This document shows positions 1-5,394 of a stretch of 9,451 bases of DNA, piece after piece. The stretch lies in the NCBI GenBank assembly GCA_955652215.1, contig CATPAX010000250.1, positions 1-9,451 on the forward strand, in the 5' to 3' direction. The DNA is from an uncultured Solirubrobacteraceae bacterium. Its GTDB lineage: Bacteria > Actinomycetota > Thermoleophilia > Solirubrobacterales > Solirubrobacteraceae. The position numbers and the translations under genes are program-made. The notes under the pieces are model-generated. The model was not told the origin of the DNA and did no database searches. It saw nothing but the letters and a program-made list of their open reading frames with translations. Position 1 is the stretch's first letter. Each line of letters opens with the position of its first letter.

Positions 1-651
1 CCGGTGTATTTCGAGCATCATGTCCTGCTCTGGAAGTACCCCAGTCTGCAGATCGGGCTCCATCCTCTGAAGAAGGGTCTGAAGCGCCGAGTGTTCGGGG
101 GCTTGCCCCTGCTGCTGCTCGAGGCCCAGTCCCCCGGCGAGATCGCCTTCAGTCGCGATGCGCCCGGCCACATCGTCGCCCTGCACCTCCAAGGGGGCCA
201 GGGGATCGTGGTGCGCGAGCACCAGTTCCTGGCCGCCACGACCGGGGTCGAGTACGACTACACCAGGATCAAGGGCTTCGCGAACATGATCTACGGCGGC
301 GGCTTCTGGGTCGACCAGTTCTTCGCGGGGTCTCGCGAGGGTGTTGTGTGGGTTCACGGCTTCGGGAACATGTTCGAGAAGCGCCTCGAGCCGGGCGAGA
401 CGATCGACATCGAGCCGGGGGGTTGGGTATACCGCGATCACTCGGTGCAGATGACCCAGGAGGTCTACGGGTTCAAGACGGGCTTCCTGGGTGCGGGCGC
501 CGGGAACCTCGTGTTCAATCGCTTCACCGGTCCCGGGCGAGTCGGGCTTCAGAGCGCCTATTACCACCCGCCTGTCCAGGAGACTGGCTCGGGGGGCCAG
601 CGACAGGGCGGCGGCATCGGCGACATCGTCGGCGGCATACTCGGGGGATGA
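1..651 (+). CDS. AIM24 family protein (5' partial)
   Basis: This is the C-terminal part of an AIM24-type (DUF124) protein, a compact beta-rich family of uncharacterised function; the founding yeast member is mitochondrial and the bacterial ones are soluble. The frame is open to the first base of the window, so the N-terminus is missing; a GTG at position 4 is probably just an internal valine. Family-like features include the repeated Gly-rich beta strands, the segment around WVHGFGNMFEKRLEPGE (about residues 116-132 from position 4), and the following DIEPGGWVYRDHSVQ. The end is a glycine-rich tail (GGQRQGGGIGDIVGGILGG), also common in this family. The family is usually a little longer than the 215 residues seen, so perhaps 20-40 residues are lost. 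No membrane segment or signal peptide is visible. The next gene on the same strand starts 74 bases later. Family call is fairly sure; the role is unknown. Confidence 0.82.
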   Translation, partial: PVYFEHHVLLWKYPSLQIGLHPLKKGLKRRVFGGLPLLLLEAQSPGEIAFSRDAPGHIVALHLQGGQGIVVREHQFLAATTGVEYDYTRIKGFANMIYGGGFWVDQFFAGSREGVVWVHGFGNMFEKRLEPGETIDIEPGGWVYRDHSVQMTQEVYGFKTGFLGAGAGNLVFNRFTGPGRVGLQSAYYHPPVQETGSGGQRQGGGIGDIVGGILGG

Positions 652-725
652 GTCCCAGTGCTGTCCCGACCTCGATCCTCCGAGCTGATGCGTAGGCACC
701 CTGCCGATCCATCTGGATTGCTGCG

Positions 726-1373
726 GTGACGTTCCCCTCCGGTCACCTGGCCGCGAATCCCCTTCCCCCCGGGATCGTCGGCGCGCTCGGTCTCGGCGGC
801 TATCAGCTACTCGCGGAAGTGGGCGGCGTCGGCGCCGGCCGGCTCGGGCAACACGTGTTCCTGGTCGTGGCCCCTGATCCGGATCCGTCGATGCAGGATC
901 CGGGGACGCAGATTGCTTTGCACCAGCCGAAGCTCAAGGATGAAACTGAGGCGGCGGCGTTCGTGCAGCTTGCGGCGCAGCTCGGATACCTGCGCTTCTC
1001 GGGGTACCGGATGGCGCTTGAGCGCTCGGGCCTGCGCAGCAAGATCAATCTGGTCAATCCTGCGACCGGCGGCATCGCAGCCACGATTCCCGATAAGCAT
1101 CCGGGCCGTCTAATGGGCGGTGGCGTGAACGTCGCACGGCTGCTGGCGAACACGCGAGCGCTGCCACCAGCCGGACCGCCGCCCGATGTGGACAATCCTG
1201 AGCTACTTCGCGGGGCCCTGCTCGCACTCGCGCTGCGCGACGAGACGATCAGCGGAGCCCAGGCAGGCGAGGTAGCGGACCGAGCGCTCGAGCTGATGCG
1301 TGCCGGCAGTACTTCCGATCCACTGGCAGCGCTCGAGTCCGCGAAGCGAGCCGAGCTCGAAGGCGGCGCCTGA
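726..1373 (+). CDS. Hypothetical protein, 215 aa
   Basis: I do not recognise this protein. Codon use (third positions mostly G or C, few rare codons) supports real coding, better than the antisense frames over it. The start is a GTG with no clear Shine-Dalgarno sequence in front. The N-terminal third (residues 10-50) is rich in Gly, Leu and Val and ends in a hydrophobic strand HVFLVVAPDPDP; the middle contains a glycine-rich turn, DKHPGRLMGGGVNVARLL, at about residues 123-140; a proline-rich linker (LPPAGPPPD) leads to a C-terminal helical segment from about residue 160, where ELLRGALLALALRDETISG is followed by charged helices. No signal peptide is evident and no catalytic motif is recognisable. 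It lies 74 bases downstream of the AIM24 gene on the same strand, so co-transcription is possible. It ends five bases before the end of the convergent threonine aldolase gene. Confidence 0.6.
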   Translation: MTFPSGHLAANPLPPGIVGALGLGGYQLLAEVGGVGAGRLGQHVFLVVAPDPDPSMQDPGTQIALHQPKLKDETEAAAFVQLAAQLGYLRFSGYRMALERSGLRSKINLVNPATGGIAATIPDKHPGRLMGGGVNVARLLANTRALPPAGPPPDVDNPELLRGALLALALRDETISGAQAGEVADRALELMRAGSTSDPLAALESAKRAELEGGA

Positions 1374-1378
1374 CGCGA

Positions 1379-2401
1379 TCATCGCAGCGCCTCTGCGATC
1401 GCGTCGATCGCCCGCTCAATATCTCGCGACGCCACATCGAGGTGCGTGACGGCCCGAATTCGGCGGGCGTCGAAAGCCTGTAGCTCGACGCGCTCGGCTA
1501 CCCGCGCTACCAGGCCCGGCGCGTCATCGACTTCGAAGATGACGATGTTCGTCTGGACCGTAGCCGGATCGAGCTTGACGCCAGGAAGCACGGCGAGTCC
1601 CTCGGCCAACTGGCGCGCCAGGACATGGTCCTCGGCGAGGCGCTCGACATGGTGATCGAGGGCGTACAGGCAACCCGCGGCGAGGATTCCCGACTGGCGG
1701 AAGGCGCCACCGAGCATCTGCTTCCAGCGCCAGGCCTCGTCGATGTCGGCGCCAGAGCCCGCCAGGACTGCTCCGACCGGTGCCCCAAGTCCCTTAGTGA
1801 AGTCGATCCAGGCCGTATCGAAGCCACGTGCGTACTCCCGCGCCGGGACACCGGACGCGACCGCGGCGTTCATCAGGCGCGCTCCATCCAAGTGAGCTCG
1901 CAGGTCGTGGCGGCGGGCTACCTCGAGCACCCCGCGAATCGTCTCCAGCGGCCAGACTCGGCCGCCACCCCGGTTTGACGTCTGCTCCACGCACACCAGG
2001 CGCGAGCGTGGCGCATACCGGCTGTCACCCGTCCGGATCGCAGCCTCGAGCTGCTTCGGGGTGAAGACGCCACGATCGCCGTCGAGCGTGCGGATCATCG
2101 CGCCAGAGAGCTGTGCGGGACCGCCCGCCTCGAAGCTCACCGGATGCGCATCACGATCGACGAGCATCTCGTCCCCACCCGGGCGGATGTGCAGGCGGAT
2201 CCCGATCTCGTTGCACATCGTCCCGCTAGGGAGGAACACCGCTCCCTCGTGTCCGAGTAACTCGGCGACGCGCTCCTCCAGGGCGCGGGTCGTCGGGTCG
2301 CGCCCACGCTGTTCGTCGCCGACCTCGGCTGCAGCCATCGCCGCCCGCATCCCGTCAGTAGGGGCGGTCTGGGTGTCGCTATAGAGATTGATCGGTGGCA
2401 T
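1379..2401 (-). CDS. ltaE: Low-specificity L-threonine aldolase
   Basis: PLP-dependent fold-type I enzyme that splits L-threonine and L-allo-threonine into glycine and acetaldehyde in the cytoplasm; a route to glycine and for threonine breakdown. The 340 residues match the family length. Recognisable landmarks: the N-terminal NLYSDTQTAPTDGMRAAM; the PSGTMCNEI loop at 58-66 that holds the cofactor phosphate; AHPVSFEAGG at 85-94, whose His86 would stack on the PLP ring; HLDGARLMNA at 170-179, with Asp172 for the pyridine nitrogen; DFTKGLGAPVG at 200-210, with Lys203 as the Schiff-base lysine; and FRQSGILAAG at 234-243. The C-terminal VTHLDV (318-323) is also typical. All key residues are present. 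The ATG at 2401 puts the N-terminus where the family begins, though the ribosome binding site is weak. It is convergent with the gene ending at 1373 and stands alone on its strand, 133 bases downstream of the beta-helix gene. Confidence 0.95.
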   Translation of the reverse strand: MPPINLYSDTQTAPTDGMRAAMAAAEVGDEQRGRDPTTRALEERVAELLGHEGAVFLPSGTMCNEIGIRLHIRPGGDEMLVDRDAHPVSFEAGGPAQLSGAMIRTLDGDRGVFTPKQLEAAIRTGDSRYAPRSRLVCVEQTSNRGGGRVWPLETIRGVLEVARRHDLRAHLDGARLMNAAVASGVPAREYARGFDTAWIDFTKGLGAPVGAVLAGSGADIDEAWRWKQMLGGAFRQSGILAAGCLYALDHHVERLAEDHVLARQLAEGLAVLPGVKLDPATVQTNIVIFEVDDAPGLVARVAERVELQAFDARRIRAVTHLDVASRDIERAIDAIAEALR

Positions 2402-2470
2402 CTGGGATCGCCGAAGAGCGTAAACGCCCCAGTGGATCCCACCGTACGATGCTCAACGCCGCGCGGGAAT

Positions 2471-2484
2471 CGATCTATAGATCG
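2471..2484. promoter_or_regulatory. 14-bp perfect palindrome upstream of ltaE
   Basis: CGATCTATAGATCG reads the same on both strands. It lies 70 bases upstream of the threonine aldolase start and 51 bases past the stop of the beta-helix gene, in a 133-base gap that is otherwise without a gene. The position and symmetry would suit a dimeric repressor site. I do not recognise it as the operator of a named regulator, and a chance palindrome cannot be excluded. Confidence 0.25.
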
Positions 2485-2534
2485 GCCTGCCGGGCCGAGC
2501 CTCGAAGGAGACCCGGCCTCGACAGACCCGCGGC

Positions 2535-4172
2535 TTAGTAGATCCCGGGGGAGGGGTTCTTGTGGTGCTTGTGCTTGGGCTTTGGGCACCACGGGTTGGC
2601 GGGCACGCCGACGCATGGGTTGGGCATCGTCGTCTGCGCCGGCGGGAGCTTCAGCGTGACCTTTCCGTGCGCCGGATAGTGGGCGACCACGCCGGCAGCA
2701 CAGCCCACGCCCGCCGCGCACGAGACCTGGCTAAAGAACGTCTTGTCGTACGAGTTGGAGGTGTAGTTCTGCCCGCACTGGCTGTTGTTGTTGATGTTCG
2801 CGGGGGCGCTGGTCAGCGTCCCCGACGTGTCGACGTTGCCGTAGAAGCAGTTGCTGTCCGGGTTGTAGTTCAGGCCTGACTGGGAGTACTCGGCGATATC
2901 ACCGTTCGAGGCATTGCCGAAGAAGCCATTGTGGGTGAACGTGTTGTTCGCGAACTCGCTGCCCCAGACATCGAACCAGCAGAACGGCTGTCCGGGCTTC
3001 GACAGATCAACGCCGCCCTGACAGTGCTCGATCGGAGGCGGTGTCTCGGTATCGGGGAATGGGACGAAGATGATGCCCCAAGCGCCGTTGTTGACGATGC
3101 GGTTGTGGACGAAGATGTCGTCCCGTCCGCCGTAGATGGTCATTCCCGTACCCGGTACGGCGAAGGCCGCGATGCCCTGAAGTGGCACGTTCGCGTTGTT
3201 GTTGTCGTGCACATAGTTGTTGACGAACGTCCAGCAGTCGTGGGTCCGCTGGATTCCGGTCACGTAAGGGTTCGTTGCATTGCCGGGGCACACGCCGTCC
3301 TGGGGGGAGGGGGCATCGTCGTTGTTTAGGTCACCCGTCGCGAAGCCGGTCGTGTTGTGGTCCCACTCCGAGTTCTCGACCAGGATGCGGCCGCCGGAGT
3401 TGGTGCCGGAATAGCCCTGGGGCGAGCCGACGCCGTGGACATGGTTCAGAGTCATTTCGCAGTCCGGGCAAGCTCCGACGTAGAACGATGAGTCGTTCAT
3501 GTTCGACGCGTAGTCGTAAGCGAACAATCCGTGTCCTGGAGGCGCTGTGTTCGAGGAGTAGATCCCGTACGAGGCCGACGGCGTATTGCCGTTCTTGAAA
3601 TAGGTGGAACTCGCGGTGAGGTACGCGCCCACCCAGTTGCCGAGGCTGCTCTGTGTTCCCGTCGATCCACCGCCATCCCACCAGATCTCGTTGCCGCCGC
3701 CGAGGTCACCGTTGGGGAAGTTGCAAGCCGACAGGTTCTCGATGTTCACGTTCCGAGCCTTGTAGACCAGGATCCCGTTACGTCCGCCCGGCTTGCCGGC
3801 GTGGTCCTTGGGGCCGAAGATCTGGGCGGACCCGGTCCGGGCGCAACGCGGTGTTCCCGCCTTGGTCCCGTCGACCCACACGCCGTTTCGATTCATGCCG
3901 CGGATCCACAGTCCGGACTTCGTGATCAGGACCGCGGCGCCAGCCTGGTCGCCGCCATGGGCGCCTGACGGCTTATATGTTGCGGTCGCCTTGTAGTCGC
4001 CAGGCCCGACCAGGATCCAGTCGCCGCCTCGGGCGGCATTCACCGCGGCCTGGATCGTCTTGTACTGGCCCGGGATCCCGTGGTAGGTCCCGACCAGCAG
4101 CACGCGGGCAGAAGCCGTCTGACAGGCCACAAGCGTGCCAAGGGCTAGCAATCCAAAGGCGAAACGACGCAT
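2535..4172 (-). CDS. Exported right-handed parallel beta-helix protein
   Basis: A 545-residue secreted or surface-anchored protein of the pectin-lyase-like beta-helix superfamily (NosD/DUF1565-like). The N-terminus is a clear export signal: MRR followed by a hydrophobic core to about residue 16. It can be read as a lipoprotein signal (lipobox LVAC, Cys17) or as a signal peptidase I site after ASA (20-22). The first rung, YKTIQAAVNAARGGDWILVGPGDY (37-60), is the classic start of such helices. Repeated strands with Asn/Gly-rich turns then follow, e.g. ILVYKARNVNIENL (134-147), GRILVENSEWDHNTTG (261-276) and FVNNYVHDNN (316-325). The mature part has 14 cysteines, suggesting disulfides, and the C-terminus is basic (KPKHKHHKN, 531-539). 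No lyase or hydrolase active site can be named, so binding or carbohydrate-processing roles are both open. It has the best Shine-Dalgarno in the window and appears monocistronic. Confidence 0.85.
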   Translation of the reverse strand: MRRFAFGLLALGTLVACQTASARVLLVGTYHGIPGQYKTIQAAVNAARGGDWILVGPGDYKATATYKPSGAHGGDQAGAAVLITKSGLWIRGMNRNGVWVDGTKAGTPRCARTGSAQIFGPKDHAGKPGGRNGILVYKARNVNIENLSACNFPNGDLGGGNEIWWDGGGSTGTQSSLGNWVGAYLTASSTYFKNGNTPSASYGIYSSNTAPPGHGLFAYDYASNMNDSSFYVGACPDCEMTLNHVHGVGSPQGYSGTNSGGRILVENSEWDHNTTGFATGDLNNDDAPSPQDGVCPGNATNPYVTGIQRTHDCWTFVNNYVHDNNNANVPLQGIAAFAVPGTGMTIYGGRDDIFVHNRIVNNGAWGIIFVPFPDTETPPPIEHCQGGVDLSKPGQPFCWFDVWGSEFANNTFTHNGFFGNASNGDIAEYSQSGLNYNPDSNCFYGNVDTSGTLTSAPANINNNSQCGQNYTSNSYDKTFFSQVSCAAGVGCAAGVVAHYPAHGKVTLKLPPAQTTMPNPCVGVPANPWCPKPKHKHHKNPSPGIY

Positions 4173-4176
4173 TTAG

Positions 4177-4184
4177 CTCCTCCC
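4177..4184 (-). promoter_or_regulatory. Strong ribosome binding site of the beta-helix gene
   Basis: Read on the minus strand, GGGAGGAG is followed by CTAA and the ATG at 4172-4170. The GGAGG core lies six bases from the start codon, which fixes this start and places the signal peptide exactly at the N-terminus. No other gene in the window has so clear a Shine-Dalgarno sequence. Confidence 0.8.
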
Positions 4185-4518
4185 GGTGGATACAGCTCCA
4201 GATAGTCCAATCGGTCCAGCTCCGGAGCGTCGGGCGCGCGATCTTACAGCTTTCACCGGCATGCGCATCCCCCTAGGCGCTACCGCCTGCGGCCGCTCAG
4301 CGTTGCCCCCGTCCCGGTGGATGCGGGCATCACGCTGCGGCCCGCCGCCCCGATCATGGCCCGGATCGAGCGCCGCTAGTAGAGGGCGCGCGATCCGCCC
4401 CCGGTGCTCATCAACGAGTGCTAGGGCGCCCTACGGCGCAATCGGGGTCGCGGGTCGCAGAGCCGGGGTCGCCGGCCGACCGAGGGCACTCCTGCCTCGG
4501 CGGCGATTGGTATCGGCA
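4185..4518. other. Gene-free stretch with possible gene remnant and palindromes
   Basis: About 330 bases between the beta-helix ribosome binding site and the end of the nuclease/antitoxin frame carry no intact gene that I can support. On the plus strand, codons 4260-4376 (ending in TAG TAG) look coding-like and give a tail containing YRLRPLSVAPVPVDAG and ITLRPAAPI, which loosely resembles the C-terminus of bacterial cytochromes P450. A 12-bp perfect palindrome, TAGGGCGCCCTA, lies at 4422-4433. The minus strand must hold the promoter of the beta-helix gene here, but I could not pick a convincing -35/-10 pair. No toxin gene (PIN, RelE or Doc type) is visible on the minus strand downstream of the antitoxin module. 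Confidence 0.4.
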
Positions 4519-4746
4519 TCAGTCTTTGGCGTTCTGGTGGCGCATGGGCCTACCAGAACGCCAATCCTCTGAACATCCACCCAATCTCGCGGCCACAGAG
4601 CTCAGTACCGGGACCGCTGGGCTCAGTCTGAGGCGCGGCTTCCCGTGTCGCGTGATGATCACCTGCTCGCCTGCGGCGACGCGATCCATCCACCAGCCGA
4701 GGTGCTCTCGAAAGACGTGCGAGCCGATCGTTGTGGGTACGTCGAT
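4519..4746 (-). pseudogene. Phd/YefM-like antitoxin module without its own start codon
   Basis: The segment VPTTIGSHVFREHLGWWMDRV followed by AAGEQVIITRHGKPRLRL has the Phd/YefM antitoxin signature: a strand and helix that set up the dimer and DNA-binding part, the RVAAGE turn, and the ITRHGKPRLRL strand. Such proteins repress their own operon and neutralise a partner toxin. Homology would start near position 4746, where the codon is ATC, not ATG. No ATG, GTG or TTG in this frame lies between the tRNA and the conserved region; the first ATG is deep inside the domain at WWM. So it is translated only as the tail of the nuclease frame, uses a non-standard start, or has decayed. About 30 further residues follow the conserved core. 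No toxin gene is adjacent downstream. It could equally be counted as the C-terminal domain of the upstream frame. Confidence 0.5.
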
Positions 4747-5268
4747 AGACCCGGCCGAGATCAGGGCGGGTGACGAAGAAGTGGAGCTAGTCGGGCTCGA
4801 ACCGACGACCTCTGCCGTGCCACGGCAGCGCTCTCCCAGCTGAGCTATAGCCCCTTCGAAGTCGAAGCTGGAAGCAAGGTTAATGCATGCTCGCTGTCCG
4901 TTACGGGCATCGGTCAGACGCAGCGACAGACTGTCCTTGCCGGCTGCGACCGATGCCGGGACCAGGTAGCAGCGGTCGAGGTCGCCGCAGTAGACCCCGA
5001 ACAGGTCAACCTCGTCATCGGAATACGGCATCCGTCGGTAGCCGCTTGGCCGGAGTGAGCAGCTGCTGACAAACGCTCTCACCACGTCGCCGGCGTCGTT
5101 GAGCTGTCCCCACTTGCACTGCACTCGCCACAGCTGCCCACCGATGTCGAGCGCAAGGTCGCATCGGCTGTGCTCGCTGACCGGCTTCCAGACCCGGACG
5201 CCGGCCTTCATTGCCGCGAAGATGATCGCCTGCTCGGCGATTGTGCCTTTGTCATCACAGTCAAGCAT
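4519..5268 (-). CDS. PD-(D/E)XK endonuclease ORF continuing through tRNA-Ala into Phd-like module
   Basis: Residues 1-138 form a small nuclease of the I-Ssp6803I type (group I intron-associated PD-(D/E)XK endonuclease). Landmarks: DKGTIAEQAI with Glu12; RCDLALDIGGQLWRVQCKWG, giving Asp37, Gln50 and Lys52 as the expected metal and catalytic residues (Gln replacing the usual acidic residue, as in this subfamily); YSDDEVDLFGVYC (82-94); and the closing ARNGQRACINLAS (121-133). Family members are about 130-150 residues. Here no stop follows: residues 139-162 are the sense-strand translation of the tRNA-Ala gene, and residues from about 175 match a Phd/YefM antitoxin. Whether a 249-residue fusion is ever made is doubtful, because RNase P would cut the message at codon 139. 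The ATG at 5268 has no Shine-Dalgarno and is overlapped by a LexA box, so SOS control is likely. The gene is divergent from leuS. The nuclease call is confident; the product boundary is not. Confidence 0.65.
   Translation of the reverse strand: MLDCDDKGTIAEQAIIFAAMKAGVRVWKPVSEHSRCDLALDIGGQLWRVQCKWGQLNDAGDVVRAFVSSCSLRPSGYRRMPYSDDEVDLFGVYCGDLDRCYLVPASVAAGKDSLSLRLTDARNGQRACINLASSFDFEGAIAQLGERCRGTAEVVGSSPTSSTSSSPALISAGSIDVPTTIGSHVFREHLGWWMDRVAAGEQVIITRHGKPRLRLSPAVPVLSSVAARLGGCSEDWRSGRPMRHQNAKD
4526..4564 (-). terminator. Perfect 13-bp inverted repeat at the end of the antitoxin frame
   Basis: Arms 4526-4538 (TTGGCGTTCTGGT) and 4552-4564 are exact reverse complements around a 13-base spacer. The stop codon of the minus-strand frame lies five bases beyond the left arm, so the hairpin covers the last codons. 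Its place suits termination of a nuclease-tRNA-antitoxin transcript, but no run of U follows on either strand, so it is not a canonical intrinsic terminator. An autoregulatory operator or an element end are the alternatives. Confidence 0.45.
4782..4854 (-). tRNA. tRNA-Ala (anticodon GGC)
   Basis: On the minus strand the sequence folds as a complete 73-base cloverleaf: acceptor GGGGCTA/TAGCTCC, D stem GCTC/GAGC with an 8-base loop, anticodon stem CTGCC/GGCAG around GTGGCAC, 5-base variable loop, and T stem GTCGG/CCGAC with loop TTCGAGC. The anticodon GGC reads GCC and GCU alanine codons. The G3:U70 pair, the main identity mark for alanyl-tRNA synthetase, is present, and the discriminator base is A73. 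The 3' CCA is not encoded and must be added. There is no intron. The gene lies inside the open frame of the upstream nuclease, on the same strand and in phase with it, so it is either processed from that transcript or has its own promoter within the nuclease's last codons; TAACCT (4879-4874) is a possible -10, with no good -35. Confidence 0.97.
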
Positions 5269-5283
5269 CGAACATATGTTCGC
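5268..5283. promoter_or_regulatory. LexA (SOS) box overlapping the nuclease start codon
   Basis: TCGAAC-ATAT-GTTCGC matches the mycobacterial SOS operator TCGAAC-N4-GTTCGA at 11 of 12 defined bases, and its core CGAAC-ATAT-GTTCG is a full match to the Gram-positive (DinR/LexA) form. The core 5269-5282 is a perfect palindrome. The box begins on the first base of the nuclease ATG (5268-5266), so bound LexA would block transcription starting at or close to that codon. It lies 112 bases from the leuS start on the other side, so control of the nuclease is the simpler reading. Confidence 0.75.
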
Positions 5284-5317
5284 ACAGGTATCGGACGGAA
5301 CGCGGACCGGCTAGGCG

Positions 5318-5366
5318 CGCCGAGGTCGGTGCGGGCCCTGGTCAGACAAGCCAAGACCGACCGGCG
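5318..5366 (+). promoter_or_regulatory. Possible stem-loop and promoter region upstream of leuS
   Basis: GGTCGGT (5324-5330) and ACCGACC (5356-5362) pair exactly; beyond a two-base bulge CGCC (5318-5321) pairs with GGCG (5363-5366). Just downstream, TAACCT (5377-5382) has the actinobacterial TAnnnT -10 form 12 bases before the leuS ATG. The stem would lie upstream of, or at, the promoter, so it may act as DNA, not as an RNA leader. I see no T-box motif. Confidence 0.25.
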
Positions 5367-5394
5367 AACACACAAGTAACCTCATGAGCTCGCC

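Noticed and set aside
2535..4172. Several plus-strand frames opposite the beta-helix gene
   Set aside because: They are Val/Arg-rich shadows without starts or domains; the minus-strand gene has a signal peptide and a strong ribosome binding site.
4418..4843. Plus-strand frame ending in a LVGLEPTTSA-type peptide
   Set aside because: That peptide is the well-known translation of the antisense strand of a tRNA gene; the frame is spurious.
4782..4854. tRNA 3' end as an integrated-element attachment site
   Set aside because: I found no second copy of the tRNA 3' end in the window and no integrase gene, so there is no direct evidence for an att pair.
5268..5394. LexA control of leuS
   Set aside because: The box is 112 bases from the leuS start but touches the nuclease start, and a synthetase gene is an unlikely SOS target.
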